From positions 16,076,501-16,140,500 of the forward strand of contig CM061097.1 in the NCBI GenBank assembly GCA_030770545.1: a DNA stretch of 64,000 nt, in the 5' to 3' direction. The notes under the pieces are model-generated. The model was not told where the DNA came from. It did no database searches and saw nothing but the letters and a program-made list of their open reading frames with translations. The first letter of the stretch is position 1, and the number at the start of each line of letters is the position of its first letter. This document shows positions 45,856 to 57,800 of this stretch, piece after piece. The stretch comes from Macropodus opercularis. Lineage: Eukaryota > Chordata > Actinopteri > Anabantiformes > Osphronemidae. A program made the translations under genes and the position numbers.

Positions 45856-48800
45856 AGGCTGTGCAGTCCAGTCCAGTTATTGCAGGCAGCCGTGACACAG
45901 ATGGTGCTCAGTGATACCACATACCAGAGGCATTGTTTAGGGGAGGCGAGTTCGAGGAGATAATTGACAGGCATAGAGAGGACCCATCCCCCATATCACA
46001 TGCACACTTCCCATCCACCTTTATTGTGTCTTGTTATGCAAGTCTCTCTTTTATGATGCTGTACGCTCAGCAATAATTTCCCCAATTTTTTACGTTTAAC
46101 CTCTTCTTTTTTATTGGCTCTCTCTCGTTCCCCCTCTCTCTGCATTGCCCTTATGTGCTCTCCTTCAGTTTCACCCTAGCAGCAGAGCCCAGCCTGGTCT
46201 CTGATTGGTGGACAGACTTGCCTTTGTGTGCTATCTCTAGCGTGACGTCTCTGGCAAGCTGTGTGTATATGTGTGTGTGTGTGTGTCTACATTTTACATC
46301 TATGTTTAAAGAGGGAGGGGGAGGGGTTGTTTGAAGGGGCATTGACATCATGTATGCAGAAGGAAACAAAAAAAACTGAACGAAAGGGAGGAAGGAGTGA
46401 TAGCGATCACTATGCGTGCGTTTGTGTGTATAAGCGTGCATGCAGTAGACCTATTGGCATAGTAGAGAAAGAGAGCGAGCTAGAGAGAGAGAGACGGGGT
46501 AAGCGACCGAAAGAGAGAGAGAACGCGCGTACAAGGGTTCATGTAAAACCAGATTAAAAACACAAGATGGCTTCCTGAATGGGCTGCTGGAGCACAGACG
46601 AAAGAGAGCGAGAGACACAGAAAGAAGAGTGGAGAGACAGAGAGAGAAAGAGAGAGAGAAGAAAGACATAGAACGGTAGAGGTGAAGACGAGAGGGAGTC
46701 GGGAGACTTCTGATGGGGATTCGGACAACAGACGAGGAGTACAAACCAAGGCAGCTCAGAGGCTTGCAGGGTAAATATTCATCACTCTAGACTATTTTAG
46801 GATTGATAGGTGGGTGGGTAGAGGAGTAGGGGGGTTGGGATGAGGTTGATGGGACTGGGGAACAGTTCTAACACAAAACACATTTTAGGGGGCATGTAGA
46901 CTAGGTGGACAAACAAGAAAAGGATGACATTATTTTAAAATAGTCACATCTGATTTCCATCCATTCCAGCTTACATTTAACTGACCTGTCCACTCACATT
47001 TGTATTTTTTTGCACATTAATCAAAAAAAGAAGTTATACAGCCCTTTCTAATGCATATATTACGAAGCCTGCACCAAGTTGGGATACAGACATTACATAA
47101 GTCTATAATTGAAATGTAGCCCTTGCTTTTGCTCTCTCATTTTCTGTCCCAGCAGTAGAGGGAAGTACCGGCTCACTGTTCGAGCAATATTCCAAGAAAA
47201 GCGATTTGTGTGTAGAGCTATTTTTTGGAGGTTGCAGAGGATGACAAGAATGATAAAACGATTGCTTTTATTGCTTTTTTGTGTTACTGTTCTTAATGAC
47301 GAACCAAACCCTTGTCGCATTACTGTATTGATTGTTATTCTTCCCCCCTCCTATCTCTTTCTGTCTCCTTCTCACTCCCACCTCTCTTCTGTGCAATGGC
47401 TGTGAAGGTGGAATATTCTGAAGACAACAGTCGAGGCATTTTGGGAAATCCTAAACTGGCATCTGAGGTAAGAGAGAGACACCGGGTTCATGTTTCCACG
47501 CTATTCTGTGTGTGCCATCTCTGTCAACAGTTCATGTCATGTGTGTTCAGGATGCTTTGACTCTCAGCTGTTGATTACCAGTAACCAGTCCCCTTCTGTG
47601 TGCATATGTTTGTCCACTTATGTTGTATTGCATTTATGTTAATGGGATTAACCATCAACACCTCTTATTCAAAAAAGTCTGCTGGTGTTACCATGGTATT
47701 TCTAGGATGTCTTCAGACTATTTATTGAACACCTCAAGGAAGACATAAAATAATTAAAATAGATTGATATCATTGTTGTGTACTCCACACAACACCTTTA
47801 GACCCGTTCGAGTTGCCCTGCACAGAACCCGTCTACATTAAATCAGTTTCAGCTATAAATCCAATTGAACCGAGCGCCTCAGCGATCAAGTGGCAGAATC
47901 CTCAGTTTAAAGCGTCCCACGCTGCCCGCTGATTGGTGCCAGAGCCAGGCATGTGTAGATACAAGAGACCAGGGAGAGTAGGAGGGTGGAGGAGGAGGAA
48001 CCCTGCTCGCTGGCTCAGGAGCCAGGGGGCTGTCCTTGTTCTCCTAGGTTCTGGAGTCAAATGAGGTAAAGCGAGTAAAAGTTAGTGGGTCACGCATGCG
48101 TACGTGTTCGATCGTCGGGCGTAGTAACCTGTGGCGTGTGGCCGATGAGCGCTGCTGTTCTGGAGCTTGCTGAGTTAAGGCATGCTTGTGTGTTTATGTG
48201 GGAAAGACGTTTGAGTTGTGAGGCTGAAGCGGGAGAAATCATTCACGAAACATGACAACGGACTGATATATAAGTAGAAAGTAGAAAACGTGCCTTTGAC
48301 GGCAGGTAAAATTAAGCACTTCAGCGTTGTAAACCCAGAGGTGTGGAAATGACAAGGTGCGAAAGGCAAAACTAGGCAGCAAAGCAGTAGAGAGACGCAA
48401 GGGGAATGTTGGTTCGCTATTCAGTTTGTTGAATTTGGATCTACAGACACACTATCTAGACATATATCTGAACTTTATGTGTTCCCCAATCAGTCTTCTT
48501 ATCTGTAAAATATAAAGTACACCAACAGGTTGACAGTGAAAACAGACATTGCCCTGTGTAGCGGTTGAGTGTGTTTGACAAGTTTGTTGTCTGTTGTTCC
48601 AGTTAGTGTGGTGTCATTGGTTGCTGTGTACTGTATGTCCTTGGTGGAGTGCTACACAAAGGCAAGCATGCACAAGCACCTAGCCAAAAAAGGGCACTAC
48701 TTTTGACATTTGAAATAAACAAGTTTCAACATACACTATTTCAACATTGTATGACCACACACACAAAGCCACATGAAGAAATTGATGATGAATCATTTAT

Positions 48801-51800
48801 TTCAGTTTAACAGCACAATGTGTGTCAAGTAGTTTTCTTTGCTGTTCAGGAAGTAAACCTGAATAACAGGTTAACACAACAGGTTACAAGACAGACTGCA
48901 CGCACACTTTTTTCCACGCCCCTTGCACAGGATTTCCTTTTTACACATGAGAAGAAATTCACACAGCTCATTGGTGGGAAAGAGTCAGAAGCAGAGTAGA
49001 AACGCTTGAACCTCTGAGTACGTGACAGCAGATGGAACGTTTGTTAATCACATGTTTTGCCTTGCGTGGAATCCCCAGCCTCGCTCACAAAGGGTTAACA
49101 CTGACCTAGTTTCCGTGGTAACACTGAATGTCTGATGACATCATTGCTTTAATTTTAGCTCAAGTCCGGCGTCCAAGGTTGATCACATGACCAAGTAGCC
49201 AGCACCACTTACACATTTGTGTAGTACGTGGTTTGGTATATAGTACAGACACAGGAAGTGGAGGGTTTGACATCACGTCTTCCATTCACTGTAGCTTTCT
49301 GTGTATTTACTGCGGTGTTTCCACTAAGTCGGTAAAGAAATTAAGCCCTGTTACACATGTGCCGTAACAGAGAACAAGTGATCTAATGGATACAAGGATA
49401 TTTATCTTTTTAATCACACGTCATTGTTTTTCGCAGGATGTGTTTGATCTACCATATTACTTCTTCTTTGAGGAAGAAGAATTGGCATTTTGAAATGCAG
49501 TTGTTGGTGCTTTTTTGGTTTGTCTATATTACATATTGTACATACATACAAAATCATATATCCTGAAAAGAATATCATGTGTGCTTAACTGTTTTGTCCC
49601 TAACATTGTTACAGTTTAACACAATTCATTCTATAACATTGATTATATGAATTTACTTGAAGGCAAATTATTGTCTTCAGGTGAATAGCTGACTAATAGT
49701 CTTTATAGAAAAAAAAACATCTGCATGAAAACCCAAATAGGACCTCGCAGCAACCGGCACTGTACAACTGTTGTATCAACAGTGAATAAAATGCACTGTC
49801 CTGATGGTCTTTCTATTGCACTGAACATGGCTGGACGATAGCCTGCATGGCACAATGAGTTGTGTGTGGTGGCTTGTTGGCATTGTTGGTGGTATTTGTG
49901 TTTGATGTCAGAGGGAGGTTGTCAGCCGCCTGGTGCCGCAGTTAATAAAAAATGAATGGAAAGAGAGGGGGTGGAGCCCTTAGCTGTTGCTGGAGCTCTT
50001 TAACTCTAGCCTCTCTGGTTGCTGCTCGGCTGCTCCCACTGGGCATACAGTTTATACAGTCCTAAATCCCACTGCTGCCAGGTTTTATGCAACACACTGC
50101 ACACTCTTGGAGTTCTCATCACAGACTATTGAAACATGCATATGAAAATTATTTCTGTATACAGTATGTAGTAATAGATATTCACTGTAGACTTTTAGTA
50201 GCCAGAAAGGAATGAGTACAATGTGACATGGTGCATACAACTAGTAGCTTAGAAATTCATGGAATGTACCAGTTATTTAAAAAACACTGACATCAAAAAC
50301 AGTATCAGCTTGCCTCTGTATTTGCCTTTTATTTTTAAATTAAAATAGACTATTTTTCTGTATTGCAACAGTCAAGTGCTGTCCCTTTAAGCCCGGCTAC
50401 GCCTGACTAGAACATATGGGAAGCTAATCTTAGCCCAAGTCCTGAGAGAGACAAGGCTGGCAGCAAGCCACTGTGCAGGACTGAGACAGGTTTCTCTTGC
50501 TTTCTCTCTGTTTTCTCCATTATGTCTGAGCAAAATATGATTTATGCAGAGTATTATTTTCAAAAATTCACTACACAAATTATTTATGCTTTGACATGTT
50601 CGACCATAGATCTCTCTGGTGCATTTAACAACTGTGATCGGTTAATGATTACGTCACAGTCCAATCGGATTTGTCTGGTGAGCTCTTTTTTTTAATGACT
50701 TGGCACATATTACTACTGTATCAGGGAGTTGTTCACAGTGTTCTTTGAACCATTTTATTTGCCATTTTACTTCCATTCGTCTTTGTTGAGAAATATATTG
50801 GAAACGTATTCTGTATATTTATTACATTCATATCCTTCCAAAACGTTGAGCACAAAGGCTTGCATCTAAAAAACAGCATCCCCCCTCCTTATCCTCCATC
50901 ATTATTTTTGAGTGGCTCCACCCTGGCTTAAAACAGCCTCCCACCCATCACCACCTTTCTGTTTTCCCCCTCCTCCCTCCCAAACCACTCCTCTCTTTCT
51001 CTTTGTGAGGAGTGATAAAGGGAGGGGCTTGGGGAGGGGGGTGGCTTCCCCAGCTGGGTTATTCGTGCTGACTTGCACGTGCTGCATGTCAGGAGGTATG
51101 ACTCAGACTGGATACCCTACACTTGTTACTACGATCTACACCCAAACACACTGCAATGTATTCTTCTTGGTAGCAGGTCAGAGGTGGGGGTGGGGGGCAG
51201 ATGGCAATGAAACAAAGACAAAGAGACAAAACAGCCATACAGAAAGTGCGTGGCCTCAAATATAGTACAATATGTTAACAGTCTCTTACTTTGCTTAAAC
51301 ATGCATTTGTAATGCTCAGATACAGTAAATACGTGTTGAGTGGCAAAATCATTCTACCGTCTATCTCAAACAAACACAAAAACTGATTTAAACGAAAGTC
51401 CTGAATAGGCTAAAAATAAGAAACTGGGTTTAATGTTTAATTTGTTCAACCAGGCCAAAGCACTTTGTGCTACTTCTGCTCTGTTAAATCTAATGCACTC
51501 TGTGCTGTCCTACTACTACTTGTCCCTCCCACCCATAAACCCAGTAACCTTCAGTCAATCATCCAGTACTAACATGTATGTGAGCATGTATTGTTGTGGT
51601 GAAAAAGTAATTATTTTACAGGAACATTTGCTTCTGTGTCTATCTGATGCAAACTGATATGTGTTGAGAAAGGTGCTCTTGAAAGACAAAGGTAAAGACA
51701 CAGACTGAAAGCAATGGTGGAGGGAGGTGGAGTCAGCTGACAGGAAGAGATGGGGGGTGGCCTTGTGCGTGTCATGACCATGATGCTCATGCGAGTTCTT

Positions 51801-54800
51801 TAATTGCTGTCAAAAAACTAATGTTTACCCATGACTCACAAAAGTCTTTTTAATAATTAAAGATGATAAAGAGGCAAAAAATAGGTGTAATGAATTCCTA
51901 AAATCCTGTTTGTTCTTTGAGCCCTTGAAGCTGAACAATGTGTTCTTTTGTGGCTTTTGTGGTTTACTCATTCCACAACCGATGTGCTGGTAAAATTTAA
52001 AAAACATGTTTGAGTGTGTCAAGGTTTTATCTCAGGACTGCTGAGAAGAAATGGAAAAGATGACTCAGGCTTAGTCATATGCAAGTCAACCCAACACACA
52101 CTGCTGAGAATGGACTTTTGTAGTCAGTCATCACTCCTACCACCAAGACCTTTCCTTTGAGCTGCTGAGAAACAGTAAGCGAGAGACAGAGAAGTGAGAG
52201 AGATGGATAGAGAGAAAGAACACAATGAGGGCGTGAATCAACTCATTTGGATAATAATTTGACTACACTGAGATGAAGCAATTGATGTAACATTCGGAGC
52301 CTCTGGTATATTTTTTGTCTGTCTCTTCATGCCGGGTTACAGCCGATTTACTGTAAGTTTCATAGTTTCTACTTTATTTTCTCTAAAAAGTCAAATGTGC
52401 TTGCATTGCAGTTGTGATTTTCATTGCCTTGAAGCCCCAGTATCACGTGAAGGGAACACTACCTAGTTACAGGTTAACTAGAATGTATGTCTTAGAGTAA
52501 AAATGTAACCTGTGTGCTGGGAAGCAACTATGTGGAGAAGCTGATTTCAGAAGAGCTCTGTTCATCAAACCTAATTGTGAGGACTGTACTATTGATTCTG
52601 TGTACAGAATTAGAATTAATCTTAATGCCAGGAACATACGTAATCTAAATTTACACTCAAACATCTTTTGGTAGAGAAAGGCAGATGAAATGACACCTTT
52701 TCTATTATGGATGTTTTGAGTCATCAGTGAGCACGTGTTTGAATCAAGGGTAGTTTACTGTAATTCAGTCATTATACCTACAACAGTAAACCGAGTCATT
52801 TAGTGTTTATAATGTTTTAGATGTATGGCGAACAGCTGATTTTTGTGGACCTTTCTTCTTTCATGCCTTTCTTTGATTCAGTTTATACTTCTGTTTTGTC
52901 TCAACTATATTTGTGAGATTACGGTTTTTCGATTTGGGTGATCAAGGCAATGAGTTCTGTTGAGGGATGATGCTGTTATCTAAGTCACAATTTCAGCTTG
53001 TGTTTCTGTTCTGTTATTAGATCCTTTAGTAACAGTTATAGACTGTAACTATAATTTTTTTGATTTGTCTATGTTTTGTGATTTGTGATGTCTGCGAATC
53101 TACCAAGATGTCTTTTAGCCTAATGACTACGATAGCTGAAAGGTACGACTTTTCTAACACCGCAGTGAAATATTTGAGTAAAGGTTCAAGAGGTGATTTA
53201 AATAATGTGCAGTGTGAGTGTGTCATTTAGGGGTTAAGTCAAGATGCGCTAGAAATGCTGTGTCACTGTAGCTAGCGGAGCGAGTGAGCACAAGTAAATC
53301 GGTTGAGGGAACAGAGCGTTCTTTCCAGCGTCAGTTGGGGTATGGAGATAGCTGATAGTGGGTTTGTGTTAGATGACATGTGCCCACCCAGTGGTGGAGG
53401 CAAGCGTCGTGGTGGGAGACACTGATGATGTTCACGATGACGATGCAGCTACGTCATCGCCACATGTGTTTCCTACCTCTCTGGCTCACTGCTCTCGCTC
53501 TTGCTCATTGGCACACCTCGGTCATGTGACCTAAGGACCTACTTCCCTTAGACAGCTTAGGCTGCACTGTGTTTCTATTTAGGATTGAAGCTCATCTGTA
53601 TGTGTCCATGTGAATATGTTTGGCAACAGAGAGACTGGAAGTGTAAAATGTACAGGGCCAGAGAGCGTGTGCATCAGAAAGGGTAATGGTGTAATCGTTG
53701 CTAGAAGGAGCAAGGGCTCAGGAAACAAAACAGAGAAGCATATCGCAAGAGGGAGGCATAGACTGACTGAGAAAGACAGAGAAATGAGACAGAGCAAAGA
53801 AAACAGAGAAAAGCAAAGACAGACTGCGGAGGTTAATCTAGACATAGTAGTACATAGTGTAGTCATCAAAATGTGCAGTAATATGAGAATAATACTATAC
53901 AAGAGCTGACAGCGAACTGCATGGGGAGGATGACCATGTCCGCCCTGCCTCCTCTTCGTCCTGGTTAAATCTGCTTCAGGACTCCAACAATGTTAGAGAG
54001 AAGAGAGGAGACACCACAAGGCTGGTCAGTAAGTGGGTGAGAGGAAACCAGTGATCAAGGCATCGTTGATGATGGAAATGTCAGTGACGGCACTGCAGAA
54101 AAATGGTGAGGAGACTAAACAAGCGCACGTTTCCGTAGGCTGGTGAAGAGAAGAGAACAGAAGCCTTGGGACTTTAACAAACTGTGATGGATTGATTGCG
54201 TGGTAACAACAACGTGCCGATTCTCTCTGCATTTGTACGTGGTTTTTTTTTTCTTTTTTCTTTCCAGTTACAAAATCAATTACACGAATAACTGAACAAC
54301 TCCATCTTGTTTTTAACTGGTTTCCCCACAGACGTCCTTCTGGGTGTCCTCCCTCTCTTTAGCATGGTCCTCCAGTCCTTTCTCTTTATCTTGTCAGCCC
54401 TGTCGTAGTGTCAGTCGCTGTTCAGTTCCGTCGCCCAGTGTGTTTTTGTCGCTCTTGTAGCTCTGCCGTAATCATATTGCCATCTGTGTCCTTCCTTCTT
54501 GAAGTAAGTAAGCTAATGGAATTTTGATAGAGAATTGTGCCTTGACTTTCAGCATCTTACAGTCAGGGACCTTAACAACTCATCTGTATACCTTGGATGT
54601 TCGAGTAAGGGCCAGCATGACGACCGGCATTCCTTCATCTACCAAACTTGATCTTTCCTGTGCATACAACCTTACTGGAGGGTCTATTATTGCTTACGGC
54701 TGTATGACCAAAGTATTTTGTTCAAAGCGAGGAATGGCCAACCAATGTGAATATGAACGTGGAAGAAAATGGAGATTGAAAAGTCAGTGGCTTCTGGTTC

Positions 54801-57800
54801 GAAGGTAGATGTTCAAACATGGAAAAACATCTCCATAAGAAAAAGCAGAAGTCAAAAGCAACATAATGATGCTTTTCCTTTGCTTCTTTCTGTCTTTTTC
54901 CTGTTGATGCCAGTTGAAATCATGTGTATTCGCTGGGCACCGCTGGTTTGCCTCTGTACGCGAAAGCGGGGAAGATCTATCCCAGCCGAAATTGCCCATA
55001 CTGGTTGGTTGTAGATAAACAAAACACACCACATAGCCCTATATGTAATACTACTATTAATACAACACAGCAAGTAGTGTTTAAGGGTGTGGATCAGAGA
55101 GAGGTTTTCTCATTGGTAAGAGCTCTGCTGCATTGTGTTGTTTCCTAGGCTGCCGCTGCTAGTGACTATCCCTCACAGCTCTCTCTGTTTCAGCTCACTG
55201 CACACTCCTCCATTCCATCGTACGTGCCTGCTGTGGCTCAGATAATGGCCTCTCGCTCTGCACATACTGAAGAGAGAGAGAGGAAAGGAGATGGAGGGAG
55301 AGGCTGCGTGAGAGGGAGGGGAATGGAGGGAGGGAGGGAGGGAGAGCGAGGGGAAGGGCTGTGAAGTGAAGCCGACTGCATGTGTAGCCAAGAGAAAGAA
55401 AGAGGATATTGAAAAAAGGAAGGGAGGAGCAGACAGATAATGAGAAAGGAAAAAGGAGAGAACAGAACGCGTCGGCCATAAGAAGAGGAAAGAGAATGAG
55501 AAACGTGTGTGCCGTGCTGGGGGGAGGTGTGTTCTGCGTTTGTGGCTGGCTGTGTGTGAATGCAAGCATGTGTAGTTCTGCGCTCGCTCTGTCTGTGCAG
55601 ACTGGAAGAAATAAAAAGGAATACAGCCCAGCAAAGCCAGGTTGCTTGTGAGCGGTTCTACAGGCAAGCAAGTCTCATGCTCCTCCCTGTGTCCTCTTCA
55701 GCTATCTGCTCACCGACTGGCAGCTCTGTCTGGGCGTCTAGGACCATGTAAGTATATGTCCGTGGACATGGAGGCTCTCAGCCGGCTTCATATTGTCATG
55801 GTCTGAGCTTAACGTTCCTGCTCGGCACGGCAGCAAAGGGGTGGGGGGGTGGGGGGGGAGAAGGAGGAGGACAAGAGGGAGGTTGAGGGGTGTTGTGTAT
55901 CTACAATTTAGGTTCAGCTGTCTACTCACAAGCTGGACTTAACCCCCTCATCGCCGCTAGTGTATATGTGTATACACATTTCCCTGTCTCCTCCCTCTAG
56001 CTGTTATTTTACTTCTTTTTTATGCTGTGTCAAACAGTAGTGTTTGGTATAGGATGTGATATTGTTAAAAGGGCTGTGAGACCCATGTGACAGGTCCGCC
56101 AGGTTTTTCAAGATCTGAACCGGTTGGTTGAGTTGAGATGCATTTATAAGTGTGTGTCAAGCACGTACAAATGTGTGTTTGGATGTGAAACAGAATGACA
56201 TATTTTTGAGAAAAGACTGGGAAAGGCTCCTAGAAAAGGAATAGACTCTGTCATAGTGTAAATATTTGTCAAACCACGTGGTGTGTATCGTCGGTGGCAC
56301 CCAAAGAGAAGGTGTGAAGCACTGCAGAGGTCAGAACATCGTTGTTTTTCTGGACCAGCAAATACTCAACCTCACAAACCTCCGATTTTACAAGGTGTTT
56401 TGTTCTGCTTGTGGTATTTGTTATCTGCACTTGCCAACCATTGAAGTCCTTTGTTCTAATAGCTTGGATTTAGGTGCTTTAAACCCATGTGACATTTATC
56501 TGAGGTGGTGTTCTGTGAAAAAGAGGAAAAGAGAGTATGAGTGTGACTGACAGTGCATGATTGTGGGATGTTAGCTTGTGCAGTGTTGCAGTCAGTGTTT
56601 CTACACACTGCAGTTCTCATAACTGCCGCACGCAGCTACTACCCCCCTCCTTCCTCTTTCCCGTCTGATGCCACTGATAGTGCAGACATGGGGCCTCTCA
56701 CGTATTGCATGCCGGCTGTTCTCTGCCACCCCCAAGCCTCCCTCCAACCCTACACCACTTCTAACCAATTCTGCCACCGCCCCCCTGGGACCCCCACTAG
56801 ACTGCCATTGCAGAAGGTAGATTCAAAAGACTTGAGCACACTGCCTGCCCAGTAATTAGCTCATAAGGCTCATTTCAATAATATTCAAATAATAAGGAAG
56901 CTGGACATCAGGCGCTCACTTCTACTTTCATATACTAAGGGATCTACAAACAGAGGACATTTTTTTCCGAGGGGAGGTGACAGAATACTGAATGGTTTAC
57001 ATATGTCTGAATTGTGAACTGGTTTACATTTATGTTGGGTTGTGGTACCATCATCATGGCTGACGTTAGTTTGTATGCACGTGTAAGAAATTTATATATC
57101 CAACAACATTATTCAGTATATAGTATATAGTTCAATATTTGTTTTGTCTAACAGGGAAAGGTTGTGCTTGCAACTGCAATGTTGTTGCATAGACATGCCA
57201 TTTAAAGGCTACCATAGAGTGTGAAGCATATAATATTGTTTAGGATTTCCTGTCTGTTTATAGAAAACACACAAAAAGACAATATTGTGTCTGCCTCTTT
57301 CTGTAGGACTTAATAAAACTGCATTAATTTAGTGACTACATGGGTTTCTCACAAGAGTCACTGCACATGTTGAAATACTGTGTTCAGTCACAACATGAAC
57401 TCTGTCAATGATTTCCCAGCATGCCCTTGGATTATCTTTGTTTACTTCTAGTTCCTCTCTAGACTAATTTAATTATAACGTCTAACCTGGGCGGAATACT
57501 GTTTATGTATAAATCTTTAGAATTAAAGTGAATTATTTGACATATTTAGCTCCAACATATGAAAATGAATTTGCACGTGGAATGCAACCACATTACATTT
57601 TGTTATCTATACTTCAGTCAGACTAAAGCAACTACATTTTTGAACTATGTAAATATAATTTGACAGAGGGTCAACTGTTTTTCAGTGTAAATGCTAATGC
57701 AGTAACTGTTCCAGTTTTGGCTTAGAGAGGAAGTGAGATAAATTCATGTAGCTGTACCGATCAACTGCTGATTAGTGTTTTTCTGAGAAGGTTGTTTACC

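Larger units (their letters stand above)
41226..47407 (+). other. tet3: tet3 intron after the CXXC exon (6.2 kb)
   Basis: No coding exon recognised. Contains teleost interspersed repeats at 42507-42625 and 44636-44815, a possible SINE remnant at 43066-43160, CATC and GT arrays, and a purine-rich tract at 46460-46690. Confidence 0.75.

Noticed and set aside
46560..46770. Coding exon starting at AAGATGGCTTCC
   Set aside because: The ATG frame stops after three codons (ATG GCT TCC TGA). At most this is a noncoding alternative first exon.
55173..55671. Two overlapping 158-164 codon frames on the minus strand
   Set aside because: Ser/Leu/Phe/Pro-rich translation of a purine tract read in reverse, in two frames at once. 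This is composition, not a gene.
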